From Pseudooceanicola atlanticus (GTDB lineage: Bacteria; Pseudomonadota; Alphaproteobacteria; Rhodobacterales; Rhodobacteraceae): 64,000 nt of DNA. Every line of letters begins with the position of its first letter. Position 1 is the stretch's first letter. The stretch covers positions 779,297 through 843,296 of the forward strand of contig NZ_AQQX01000001.1 in assembly GCF_000768315.1 (NCBI RefSeq), written 5' to 3'. The translations under genes and the position numbers were made by a program. The notes beneath the pieces were generated by a model. That model ran no database searches. It had not been told where the DNA came from and saw nothing but the letters and a program-made list of their open reading frames with translations. This document shows positions 45,580 through 55,700 of the stretch, piece after piece.

Positions 45580-48500
45580 CCGATGTTCACTATATAGGCA
45601 TCAAGGCCGACACCGAGGATCTGGATCGCGGTGTAAAGCGCCAGGATTCCTTCGGCGATGCGGCCGAGCGCATGGAGAAGCGTACAGGCCGGGCCGCGAA
45701 GGGCGTCTCGGACGACATGGCAATGATTGGTCGGGCCGCAAAGATCGCGGCCGGCGTCGTCTCTTCGGCAATTGGCGGCATCGCGTTCGGCGCCATAACC
45801 TCGAAGTCTATCGCGATGCGGCGAGAGCTGGGCACTGCAATTTCCGAGGTGTCGACGCTCTTGTCTGGCGAGGCGTCCGAAATGGCGGCCTTGGAAGCTG
45901 AAACGCGGCGGCTTGCGCAGACCTACGGCGGGACCGCAACCGATCAGGCGAAAGCGTTCTACCAGGCAATCTCTGCTGGTGCTGGGTCGGTCGAAGAGGC
46001 TGCACAGCTGTTGGACGTCGCCAACCAGCTGGCTATCGGCGGCGTGACGGATGTCACGACTGGCGTGGACATTCTGACCACCGCGATGAACACCTACGCT
46101 TCGTCTGGCCTTCAGGCCGCTGAGGTTTCCGACACGCTATTCGTTGGCATGAAGGCCGGCAAAACGACCATCGGCGAGATGGCCGGCGCGCTTGGGAATG
46201 TGGTGCCGATTGCTGCAGCGGCAGGGGTGTCATTCGAAGAGGTGGTGGCGGCTACGGCAGCGCTGACGACGCAGGGCCAATCCACCAACGTCGCGGTGAC
46301 AGGGCTGCGCCAGGTTCTCGCGGCTATCATCAGCCCCACGTCCCAGGCCGCCAAAGAGGCAGAGCGGTTGAAGGTCGCTTTCAGCGTTGACCGCCTGAAT
46401 GAAGTCGGCTTGGCGACCTTCCTGAATGAGGTGATCGAAGCGTCGGACGGGTCACAGGAATCCCTTGCGCAACTGTTCGGGTCGGTCGAGGCGCTGAATG
46501 CGGTGCTGTCGTTCGCGGGCGGCGGGGGCATCAAGCTGAATGAAATCCTGGACGATATGGCTCAGAAGGCAGGGGCGGCATCAACCGCTTTTGGCCGGAT
46601 GGCGCAGGACGATGCACACCGCCTGAACGTCGCCATGTCCGAGATTTCGGACAACATGCTGGACGTCGGCAGCGCGATCTTGACCGTCATGGTGCCCGCT
46701 GTCGAGTTTGCCGCCGACAGCTTCGATGACATGGCGGTGGCGGGGGGCTTCCTTGCTTTGACCACCGCGCCTGCGATCATTGCCGGGATGACGGGCATCA
46801 CGACGGCTGCCGGGGTCGCTGCGGGGGCAATGGCGGCCTTCCGGGTGGCGAGCCTGGCTGTGCCTCATGTCGCATTCGCGGTCGCGGCGGCCAGCATCTA
46901 CAGCGCCTTCTCGGATCGCGCGCAGTTGGCCCGGGAGCTGGCTGAAGCGCTGGACCAGGCGAAGGGCGCCCAGGAGGGCTTGAACGAAGCGACCGAGGCA
47001 TTCTACCGCAACACGACGCAGGCGAACGCAGCTGCGATGAAAGCCGCAGCTCAGGCCGCGCGGGACCAGGTGGCGGCGGCGCTCGATGTGGCACGTGCGC
47101 AGGCGCAGTCTGATCAAGGTATCTTCAACACGACTTGGCGCAGCCTCGTGAACGCAATCCCGGGCGTCGGGGGGTATACCACGCAGCTTGGAGAGCAATT
47201 GGCTGGGTCGAGCGCCGCAGTGAAGGAACTCGAAGCCGCACTGATCGAGGCAGAGGCCCGCTTGTCGGCCACGGATCACGCCATCGCAAACGTCGGCGAG
47301 GCAGCGACCGAAGGGGCCGAAAAAACGAGCGAGGCGACATCTTCACTGATTGACCGCCTGGCAGCCCTGGGTGACGCGCAGAGCCGCATCGCGACCGGCA
47401 GTGGGTTCGATCAGGGCGCGACAATCCTAGCTTCTCTGCGGCGCGAGGCCGCGCTCTTGGCGGACAGCTTGGGCATGGTCGAGGAAGTCGACGCATCACG
47501 GGCGATCCGAGACGTGGCCGCAGCCGCCGGCGATCTCAGCGACGATCTGGGAATGACGATATCCGAAGCGATCCGCCTTGACGAAATGCTTCGTGCGGTC
47601 AGGCAAGCGGGCACGTTCGAGGCGCAGGCAATTGCCTTGGGCGACGTCGTTCGCTTCCTGGATCAAGCGACCGGCGGCGCAGCTGCCACTGACGAAGAGG
47701 CTCGCCACGTTTACGACAGCCTTCTGGGTGCGCTTCAGGCGGCAATTTCCCTCGCCAGCACCGACATGGCAGGCGGCATTGCACCGGCCACTGATGAGGC
47801 GCGCGCGCTCGCCGAATGGCTAGGAATTTCGCTGACCCGCGCCATCGCGCTGTCGACCACCACCCCGATGATGTCGGACGAGGATGCGCTGATGGGCATG
47901 CCGGTAACTCAGGACCCAGGCGCGGCCGCCCGGGCAAGGGCTCTGGGGACAGCCTTCTCGTACAACGAGGCCCACAGGGTGACCCGGGGAGGGCGCGGAG
48001 GCTCGTCATCGGCTCGCAAGACCGCCGAAGAGACCCAGATGGAGCGTACGGCAAGAAAGGTGCGCGACGAGCTGACCGAAGCCACTCGAAAAGCGATGCC
48101 CTACACCGAGCGGTACGCTGATGAGGTGGCCGACCTGACCAAGCTGAAAGAGGCGGGCTACCTGAGCGAACAAGAATTGGCTCAGGCCATCGATCTGACG
48201 GGCCAAAAGCTTCGCGAAATCGAGTTCGCCGATGTCATCGACGGCATCGAATCCTTCTCCGACGCCATCGCCGATGCGATCGTGAATGGCGAAAACCTCG
48301 GCGAGGCCATGGGGCAGGTGTTCAAACAGATCGCCGCTGACCTGCTGTCGTCAGGCATCAAGTCGCTGCTGATGGAGACGTTTGGCTTTGGTGCGACGAA
48401 GAAGTCAGGAGGGGGGCTGTTTGGCAGCCTGCTGAAATCCGTCTTCAGTTTCGACGGCGGCGGCTACACGGGCGATGGTCCCCGAGTTGGCGGTGTCGAT

Positions 48501-48743
48501 GGAAGAGGTGGATTCTGGGGCCTTCTTCACCCGCAGGAAACCGTCATCGACCACACCAGAGGCCAATCCATGCAGTCGGGCGTCACAGAGGTTCGGGTTG
48601 TTGGTGGCGATCTGACCCTATCGGATGACGGAGCAATCATGGCGCAGTTCAGGGTCATGGCGTCCGAGGGACAGGCCCGGACCGTGGATGCGATCGCAAA
48701 GCGCATGCGCAATCAGCCCAAAGCCATTACTGGTCTGGCATGA
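45576..48743 (+). CDS. Tape measure protein
   Basis: Starting at ATG 45576, the 1055-residue protein has the TP901-type tape-measure core: 'GGTATDQAKAFYQAISAGAG', 'NVVPIAAAAGVSFEEVVAAT' and 'TVALVGLRQ'-like 'NVAVTGLRQVLAAIISP'. Hydrophobic segments (about 410-470) and a long helical middle follow. The C-terminus has 'GGGYTGDGPRVGGVDGRGGF' and 'LHPQETVID', typical tail-tip ends. At about 1.5 angstrom per residue the tail would be of the order of 150 nm. It overlaps the next gene by 4 bases. Confidence 0.93.
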   Translation: MTDVHYIGIKADTEDLDRGVKRQDSFGDAAERMEKRTGRAAKGVSDDMAMIGRAAKIAAGVVSSAIGGIAFGAITSKSIAMRRELGTAISEVSTLLSGEASEMAALEAETRRLAQTYGGTATDQAKAFYQAISAGAGSVEEAAQLLDVANQLAIGGVTDVTTGVDILTTAMNTYASSGLQAAEVSDTLFVGMKAGKTTIGEMAGALGNVVPIAAAAGVSFEEVVAATAALTTQGQSTNVAVTGLRQVLAAIISPTSQAAKEAERLKVAFSVDRLNEVGLATFLNEVIEASDGSQESLAQLFGSVEALNAVLSFAGGGGIKLNEILDDMAQKAGAASTAFGRMAQDDAHRLNVAMSEISDNMLDVGSAILTVMVPAVEFAADSFDDMAVAGGFLALTTAPAIIAGMTGITTAAGVAAGAMAAFRVASLAVPHVAFAVAAASIYSAFSDRAQLARELAEALDQAKGAQEGLNEATEAFYRNTTQANAAAMKAAAQAARDQVAAALDVARAQAQSDQGIFNTTWRSLVNAIPGVGGYTTQLGEQLAGSSAAVKELEAALIEAEARLSATDHAIANVGEAATEGAEKTSEATSSLIDRLAALGDAQSRIATGSGFDQGATILASLRREAALLADSLGMVEEVDASRAIRDVAAAAGDLSDDLGMTISEAIRLDEMLRAVRQAGTFEAQAIALGDVVRFLDQATGGAAATDEEARHVYDSLLGALQAAISLASTDMAGGIAPATDEARALAEWLGISLTRAIALSTTTPMMSDEDALMGMPVTQDPGAAARARALGTAFSYNEAHRVTRGGRGGSSSARKTAEETQMERTARKVRDELTEATRKAMPYTERYADEVADLTKLKEAGYLSEQELAQAIDLTGQKLREIEFADVIDGIESFSDAIADAIVNGENLGEAMGQVFKQIAADLLSSGIKSLLMETFGFGATKKSGGGLFGSLLKSVFSFDGGGYTGDGPRVGGVDGRGGFWGLLHPQETVIDHTRGQSMQSGVTEVRVVGGDLTLSDDGAIMAQFRVMASEGQARTVDAIAKRMRNQPKAITGLA

Positions 48744-49483
48744 CGAACGTCTACGCCTGCCCTCCATGGGGTCTGACCGCCTGGGAGCTGTCCTGGAATG
48801 CGCCGGGCGCGCGGTCGCAGATGATGTTCTCGGGAAAGTCGCGAACGTCGTCGTTCCAGCGGCCGCATCGATTGGCCACTGCGACGATTACCGGGATCGG
48901 ATCAGACCGTAACGGCGCGGGTTACGTGGAAAATCTGAAGCGGTTGCTGGATGGCGGCGAACATCTTGTGCGTGTCGAGGCCCTCGCTCCGCTCTGGGTC
49001 ATCGCCGCCGGTCGCTTGGATCTGACCAATGCAGTTCTCGAATGGTCCGCCGAATCCGACGACCTGCTGTGGTCCTATTCCGGTGATGACGTGCTGTTCC
49101 TGGAGGGCGATTACGGCCCATACGGTGAACCGACCACGGACGGGGTCTGGCCTGCGATCCAGGTCACGGGATTGCCGGCCAACACGGTCGTGGCTCGTCC
49201 GTCGCAATACCTCACGGTGACTGATGGAGAGACGACCCAAGGCGGGCATGTCCTGGCACCGGCCACTTCGGATGCGGACGGTGTGGCCACGATCCGCCTG
49301 TTTGAGGCGGTGACGGCCAGCGGGTATGTCACGATTGGCGGCCGCGAATCCATCGTCTTCGAGGCGCTGAACATGCCGCGCTCGGTTCAGCCGGCGCGGG
49401 GCACCTTCGGCTACACCTGGGAATTCCGCGAAGTGTTCGAGGACGAATATGAAAGCTGGACGGAGCTGAACCCATGGGCCTGA
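48740..49483 (+). CDS. Minor tail protein (distal tail region)
   Basis: The 247-residue protein occupies the lambda M / distal-tail position directly after the tape measure. It is beta-rich with many aromatic residues ('WGLTAWELSWNAPGARSQMM', 'YTWEFREVFEDEYESWTELN'). A specific family is not obvious. Overlap with the next gene by 10 bases. Confidence 0.65.
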   Translation: MTNVYACPPWGLTAWELSWNAPGARSQMMFSGKSRTSSFQRPHRLATATITGIGSDRNGAGYVENLKRLLDGGEHLVRVEALAPLWVIAAGRLDLTNAVLEWSAESDDLLWSYSGDDVLFLEGDYGPYGEPTTDGVWPAIQVTGLPANTVVARPSQYLTVTDGETTQGGHVLAPATSDADGVATIRLFEAVTASGYVTIGGRESIVFEALNMPRSVQPARGTFGYTWEFREVFEDEYESWTELNPWA

Positions 49484-50082
49484 CACGGGGCGCCCCCGCT
49501 GCGCTGATCGCAGCCCTGGCGGGTCATTTCCATCCGGTCGTGCTGATGGTGGCGGACTGGCCCGACCAGGTCGTTCGCCTGCATAGCGGCGTCGGCGATC
49601 TGACCTGGGGTGGCAATGTCTATTCGGGGACGAGTATCACCCGCGACGGCAAGCTGATTTCGCTGCTGCGGCCTGATCTGCCGGCCGAGGAGGGCGGGCT
49701 GGCCACGGGCGATGCCAGCGTGCGCGTGGCCGGGCCGCTGGATGCGATCCGGGCGGAAAAAGGTGTCGCGCTGCGCAATCGGTCGTTCACGGTCTATTTC
49801 GGGGCCACGACGGAGCGGGCCGGCACCACTCTGGTGAGCGATCCGGTCGAGATCTTCGCCGGGTATTTCGCGGGGCGGTCGTTTTCCTTTTCGGGCGGGG
49901 CCGAAGCCTTCCTGCACGACATGATCCTGCAGCTCGGGATCGGGCCGGCCGCGCGGGCACGCGCATCGATCACACACGGCTATGAAGACCAGATCGCGGC
50001 CTATCCAGGCGATACGGCCGGGCGCCAGGTGCAGAACGCGCTGAAGCGGGCGCGGAACCCGAGCGTCTGGCCCGCGGCGTGA
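49474..50082 (+). CDS. Minor tail protein (hub-associated)
   Basis: The 202-residue beta-rich protein has 'HFHPVVLMVADWPDQVVRLH', 'WGGNVYSGTSITRDGKLIS' and 'DPVEIFAGYFAGRSFSFSG', a pattern of lambda L/DUF2163-like tail proteins that lie before the NlpC-type peptidase. It probably forms part of the tail tip. It overlaps both neighbours. Confidence 0.65.
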   Translation: MGLTRGAPAALIAALAGHFHPVVLMVADWPDQVVRLHSGVGDLTWGGNVYSGTSITRDGKLISLLRPDLPAEEGGLATGDASVRVAGPLDAIRAEKGVALRNRSFTVYFGATTERAGTTLVSDPVEIFAGYFAGRSFSFSGGAEAFLHDMILQLGIGPAARARASITHGYEDQIAAYPGDTAGRQVQNALKRARNPSVWPAA

Positions 50083-50489
50083 CAGTCACATCAGCGGCCG
50101 CCCTGCAGGCGGCACGGATGCATATGGCCGGGGCCTTCGACTGGACGCGCCGCGATTGCCTGCGCGGGCCTGTCAGGGCGTTCCGTGGCCTCTGGGGGGT
50201 CGATCCGCTGGCCGGGGCAGAGCTCGATTATTCCGGCCCGGTGTCGGCCCTCCGCCTCGCGCGGCGGTTCGGCGGGTATGAAGCCTGGTGTCGCCACCAC
50301 TTCACCCGCAACGGCTTGATGCCGCGCGATGTGCCGGCGCCGGGCGATCTGGTCTTTCTGGAATTTCGCCCGCCGTTCGGGATCGTGCTGGGCCTTGCGA
50401 TCGATGCCCAGGTCGCGGCCGCCCAGGGCGCTGAGGGCGTGCGGTTTCATTGCGGAGATATCGTGGGGGTCATGACATGCCGTTCCTGA
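50079..50489 (+). CDS. NlpC/P60-like tail tip protein (DUF6950-like)
   Basis: The 136-residue protein has 'FDWTRRDCLRGPVRAFRGLW' where the Asp-Cys pair aligns with the catalytic Cys of NlpC/P60-like peptidases, and 'PAPGDLVFLEF' in the usual central position. The canonical His is not evident ('PPFGIVLGLAID'), so hydrolase activity is doubtful. In lambda the equivalent protein K is a tail-tip peptidase. It overlaps the hub gene by 13 bases. Confidence 0.7.
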   Translation: MTVTSAAALQAARMHMAGAFDWTRRDCLRGPVRAFRGLWGVDPLAGAELDYSGPVSALRLARRFGGYEAWCRHHFTRNGLMPRDVPAPGDLVFLEFRPPFGIVLGLAIDAQVAAAQGAEGVRFHCGDIVGVMTCRS

Positions 50490-52705
50490 CAACCGGCCTG
50501 GCCAGTCTTCTGTCGGGTGGTCTCTGGGGGTCCGGCTTCCTCGGTGGTCTGGGCATCGGTGGCGCGGCGACCGCGGCCAGCGGCCTGGGCCTCGGCGGGG
50601 CGCTTCTGCGGATCGGTGCCTCGCTGTTGATCAACACGGCCGTCAATGCCCTGCAGGCGGGCCGGGGCCAGACCGCGCAGGATTACAAGCGGGAATTGCC
50701 CGCGCCAACCACGGCCCCGGCCTATCGCTTTGTCTATGGCGAGACCCGTGCAACCGGCACGCCCGTCGGCACGCCGGTGCGGGGGCCGCTTATCTGGGGG
50801 TGCTGGATCCTCAACAGCCGTCCATCCTACCTGCCGGATTTCACGCTCTACCTGGATGAACGCGCAGTGACCCTGACCGGCGATGCCTTCGACTTTGAAG
50901 GGTCGGGATCGGATTACGGCGGTGCCATTGCCAGCAATGCGCCGTTCGACAATTGGGCCCATTGCTGGATCGGGCGGGGCGACCAGACGACGCCGCCCCG
51001 TTGGTTCCGGGAACAGGCGCCCTGGGCCGAGGGCGCCGATGAAGAATTGTGGAAGGCGACAGATGGCTGGCAAGGCCGGACGGTGATCTGGATCGCCTTC
51101 AATGCGGGCCCCAACGAAACCCGCCAGGAGCGCTGGCCGAACACGCCGCCGATCGTCGAGGTCGAGGGCAAGTTCTCGCTGGTGTGGGACCCACGGGACG
51201 AAGAGCAGGATGGCGATGATCCGTCGACCTGGACCTGGTCAGACAATCACGCCCTGATCTGCCTGGACGCGGTCCGGCAGCACCCGGTGCGGGCCTACCA
51301 GGTGGGGAGCCTGCATCTGCAGAGCTTCATCGATGGTGCCGAGACCTGCGACGAAAGCGTGGGGCTGAATGCCGGAGGGTCCGAAGCGCGGTATCGGGCG
51401 GCGGGAACCATGCTGTTCGACACTGGCGAGTTCGAAGATCACGTTCTGCCGCTCTTCGCATCGGGCGCGGCCGATATCATCCGTATCGGTGGCAAGCTGG
51501 GCTATGCGGCGGGCGAGTACCGCGCGCCGACGATCACGGTGACGGACTTCCTGCAGGGCGGGATCGAGGAAACCGACCTCGCGCCAGAAGATGAGCTGAC
51601 CAACACGCTGCGCGTCACCTATCTCAGCCCGGACCGCGGCTATGAAACCGCTGACCTGCAGCCCTGGGAAATCCCCGGCGCGCTGACCGAGGATGGCGGC
51701 ATCCCGTCGGTGAAGGACCTGCCGCTGAGCTATTGTCCGTCGGCGACGCAGGCCATGCGTGTTCGAAAGATTGCGGGCGGTCGACTGCGCCGGCAGGGGC
51801 GCCTCTCGGGCGTGTTGCCACCAGAGGCTTTCGACCTGGTCGGCGGCGCCACGGTGACGATTGCGGCCGGGCACGCCGCCTTTGCCGATCTCGACGGTGT
51901 CTACGAGATCGAAAGCATCAACCCGGCCCTCGATCCGCTGGGCCAGGATGGCGAGGTCGCCATGCGGCTGCCGGTCAAGCTGGTGCGGCACTCGGCCGAT
52001 ATTTACGACTGGGACCCGGCGACCGATGAGGAGGCCGTTGTCGACGAGCCCTATGACGGCACGCGTAGCGCGGTGCAGATGCCCGGCACGATCACCGCCA
52101 CGACGGGTGCTGCTGCCAATCTCGACAGCGGTGGCACGATCACACCCCGGATCCTGTATGAGTTCGATCCGTCCGGGTCCTCCGGCGTCGAATACTACGA
52201 ATGGCAGATGCGGACCACGACGGGCGGCAGCTGGGGCGAGCAATCGGGCCTGATCCCGGCCGACGTGCGGAACGGGTCGGACGACGTGTTTGTCTATGTG
52301 CCGGGCGTCGCGGCCGTGGCGCAGGACTTCCGGGTTCGGACGATCACCCCGAACGGCAAGAGCGACTTCCGGGTTCTCGAAAACCAGACGGCGATCGTGT
52401 CAATCGACCTCGATCTGCCCACCAATGGCAAGGCCAGCGAAACCGATCCGGGAACGATCGCGGTCAGCTTCAGGCTGCCCAATGATCCCGACGTCCGCGG
52501 CCTGGAAATCTTCGCCGGACCCACCTCCGATCCCGAGGACGCGGCCGCGCTCGATGATCCGGTCTATGCGGCGCAGAACACCGTGATCGCCCTTGAGGAA
52601 AACGGTCTCGGCTCCGGTGTGACCCGCTATTACTTCGCCCGCTCGCGCGGCGATTTCTCATCCGCCTCGGCGTTCACCGCGGCGGTGTCGGCAACGACTG
52701 CATAA
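50477..52705 (+). CDS. Tail tip / host-specificity hub protein (J-like)
   Basis: The start at 50477 gives 742 residues. The N-terminus is a glycine-rich hydrophobic segment ('GGLWGSGFLGGLGIGGAATA') resembling lambda I/J ends. A hub domain follows ('AYRFVYGETRATGTPVGTPV', 'YLDERAVTLTGDAFD', 'ADIIRIGGKLGYAAGEY'). The C-terminus has fibronectin III-like strands (about 560-740: 'YYEWQMRTTTGGSWGEQSGL', 'DFRVRTITPNGKSDFRVLEN'). It forms the central hub and probably anchors the tailspike that follows. Confidence 0.8.
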   Translation: MPFLTTGLASLLSGGLWGSGFLGGLGIGGAATAASGLGLGGALLRIGASLLINTAVNALQAGRGQTAQDYKRELPAPTTAPAYRFVYGETRATGTPVGTPVRGPLIWGCWILNSRPSYLPDFTLYLDERAVTLTGDAFDFEGSGSDYGGAIASNAPFDNWAHCWIGRGDQTTPPRWFREQAPWAEGADEELWKATDGWQGRTVIWIAFNAGPNETRQERWPNTPPIVEVEGKFSLVWDPRDEEQDGDDPSTWTWSDNHALICLDAVRQHPVRAYQVGSLHLQSFIDGAETCDESVGLNAGGSEARYRAAGTMLFDTGEFEDHVLPLFASGAADIIRIGGKLGYAAGEYRAPTITVTDFLQGGIEETDLAPEDELTNTLRVTYLSPDRGYETADLQPWEIPGALTEDGGIPSVKDLPLSYCPSATQAMRVRKIAGGRLRRQGRLSGVLPPEAFDLVGGATVTIAAGHAAFADLDGVYEIESINPALDPLGQDGEVAMRLPVKLVRHSADIYDWDPATDEEAVVDEPYDGTRSAVQMPGTITATTGAAANLDSGGTITPRILYEFDPSGSSGVEYYEWQMRTTTGGSWGEQSGLIPADVRNGSDDVFVYVPGVAAVAQDFRVRTITPNGKSDFRVLENQTAIVSIDLDLPTNGKASETDPGTIAVSFRLPNDPDVRGLEIFAGPTSDPEDAAALDDPVYAAQNTVIALEENGLGSGVTRYYFARSRGDFSSASAFTAAVSATTA

Positions 52706-52716
52706 GGAAAATCCGT

Positions 52717-55700
52717 ATGGCCACGGCCCCTGTATTCTCGCTGTCCACCACGGGCGGCGTTCCCAAGATTGCGTCCAAGGGCAACCTTGAGGCGGGTATC
52801 AATTCCGGATTCGCGACGCTCCAATCGCGCATCGATGCGCTGTCGATCGCGGCGACCCTGGGGTTTCCGACCTTTGACAGCACGGCCGAGGGGATTGCCG
52901 GTGTTGCGGATGGCGAGACCTTTTCGGTCGTTGGCGAGAACCTGGTCGATCTCTACCGTCGCAGCGGCGCCAGCGCCACGGCCGTCGCGGCGATCCCGCA
53001 ACTCGATGCCGCGATAAAGGGCGTGACCGAACAGGGGTGGAAGTCGCGCGGCACGACCGAGCCGTCGCACGCGAATTACAAAGTCCAGATCGGGTCTACC
53101 TGGTACTCGCCCGACTGGCTCACGGTTCTCGTCACTGGCCAGTCGAATCCCAAGGGCAATTCAGCCGCGACCAACGGCGACAAGACCGGGGCCGGCGATG
53201 TCTGGGTCTGGAACGGCTACACGGCGGGCACAACCGGGGCTGCGGTCGAAGTTGCCGGCGATGCGATCGTCGAAGCGGCGCTAGGGGCTGTGCCGTTCAC
53301 CACCGCCGAGGGTACGGTGAACAATATGGCCTTCCACGCAGCACACCGGATGTCCGTTGCGCTGCGTCGACCGGTCCTGATCGTCATGACGGCTGTCGGC
53401 GGCACCGGCATCAACGATTGGGACCCGTCCTCGGGCGGGTTCTGGAGCGCCATGGACACGGCCATCACCGATGCCCTGGCTGACGGCGATCTCTGGGGCA
53501 CGGAAAAGGTCGATCTGTTCATGATGGGTTGGGGCGAGGATGCCTACAATCTGACGACCAACATGTGGACGCTGGGCGATAGCCGGCTGCCTGAGATCAT
53601 CACCGCCGCAAAGGCGGCGTCCTGGGCGTCAGAGGATATCTTCTTTGCTGCGACCCTTCCTGTCCAGGAGGCCGATGGCGGGGACGCCTGGCAGGTGTCG
53701 CGTGAATGGATCAAGATCGCGGCCTCGGGCAAATACGCCAACTTTGCCGTGGTGCCGAGTGATGGCCTGGCGCTGACTGGTGAGGATGTCGGGCTGCAGG
53801 TGCACTTCGATGGCGCGTCTCTGCAGGAGCTTGGCTACCGCACGGCAGATATCTTCCTGGGCAAGTCGGCGGGTGTGACCTCCGACAGCAGCTATCCGCG
53901 CGGGCTTCCGAACACCGAAACCTTCCGGGCTCAACCCATGGTGCTGCTGGGCGAAATGTTGTTCGACCCGACCGATCCCGACGACGACGGCGGTGACCCG
54001 GACGAGGTCCAGGTTGCGTCGGGCGCCAATGGCATTCCGGTCCTCTACGTCAAGGACGATGGCGGCACGATTACGCGCGACGGCGGAACGACGACGGGCG
54101 GATCGCCGTCCTACAGTCACACGGTCGACAGCACGAACCGGGTGCGGCTGCGCGCCTACGCGGCGGCCGCTGCTGCACGCGACAACCCGGTGCGCCTGAA
54201 CATCGGGGCAGGGGAGCCGGCCGGGGAGAATTCCCTGACCTCGCTCGTCATCCCGCCGGATGCGCCGCTGTCGCAGATTTACCTGACGGGCCCGACGAAC
54301 CTGAAGGGCAGGGTGATCGCGGCTGACATCCCGCGCACGGTCGAGACCCTGCGCCTGCAGGATGCGCCCGGCCTGGACTTCAGCGACTTCATCGCCGAAG
54401 ACATGCCGCCCGGTCTGACCTATCTGAACCTGACCGGCTGTCTTGTGCCCAACAACGTGAAGGCGGCGATCGATGCCGAGAACATCGCGCGGGGCGGCAT
54501 GATCACGGTGGTGCACGGCGAAGAGGCCGGGTTCACGGAAACCCGCACCTTCACCAGCGTCACGGAAATGACCAACGCGATTACTGACGGGTTCTCCCAG
54601 CTCGACGGCCGGGTCGCCTTCATCTCCAATCCGACGACGGGCGCTTTCACCACGCTGCAGGCCAAGGCCGGGGTGGCCGCGACACCGGGCGAGGCGCCGG
54701 CCGGCTGGCAGATCGTCAATCGCTCGGGCGGTTTTCTGGCACGCTCCGAACTTGAGGACTTCATCGCGGCCGGGGGTGTCTTCGCAAATGGCGTGGTTTC
54801 CGACGCCGGAGATCTACGGTTTTTGTGGGATAAAGCCAGGACTTTGACCCTAACCGGATCCGTGACGGTAGCTACCGGCGAGACGCTGACCCAAGCGACC
54901 AGCGGAGCGACGGGTATCGTGAAGGAGGGCGGTACGGGCTCGTCTTTCGTAGTAACCTCTGTTGTCGGCGACTTCGATACGTCCAACGAGCTTACCGGTT
55001 CACTCAGCGGCGCGCTTGGCGCAAACAGCGTGCCGTCTGTCGTGGCGGTATATGCTTTCATTAGCGGCATGCCAGGGGTTAAGCCTGTAGCGCCTTCTAC
55101 GCCAGATCACTTTGCTGACAACAACACGCCTGGCACAACAAATATGCGCACTGCACTTGTTGAGTGGGCGGCGGACACGAGTGTCCTTAAAAAGGAATTG
55201 AGGTCGAACACCATTTACGCGGCCAGTGATCTTGTTTCTGCGGGCGCATCCTTAGCATTTCCTGCGGGTTCGGTTGTTGATGGGAATGGCGCGACCATTC
55301 AATTCTCAGAAACCGACACTAGCAATAATCAGCGTGGCATTTTGGGTAATGGTGGGGTCATCGAAAATTTAAACTTTCGCTGGACGGATAACGGTGGCAG
55401 TGGGCACTACTTTGAACGCTTTCTCGCCCTTAAAGTCGGAACCAGACTTCGCCATGTAAAGTTCAGTGCGGATACGGACCAGCCCGCTAGTGTTGATGAC
55501 TCTGGGTACGACACTTGTGTTCGGTTCGACGGAACTGACATCGAGCTCGAATGCGTCGAATGGGATGGAATTTACCAGTGCGCCGACGGTTGGGCTGGAG
55601 GTTCTCCGTCAGACATTCGCATCCTAAACTGTAAGCTTCGGCGTTATGCTTCGGGCATATCTCTCCAAGGTATAGAAAAATTTCACCTGAACGGCCTGAC

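Noticed and set aside
51239..52243. 334-codon minus-strand frame opposite the tail hub gene
   Set aside because: No domain or ribosome site; the plus strand is a continuous tail protein.
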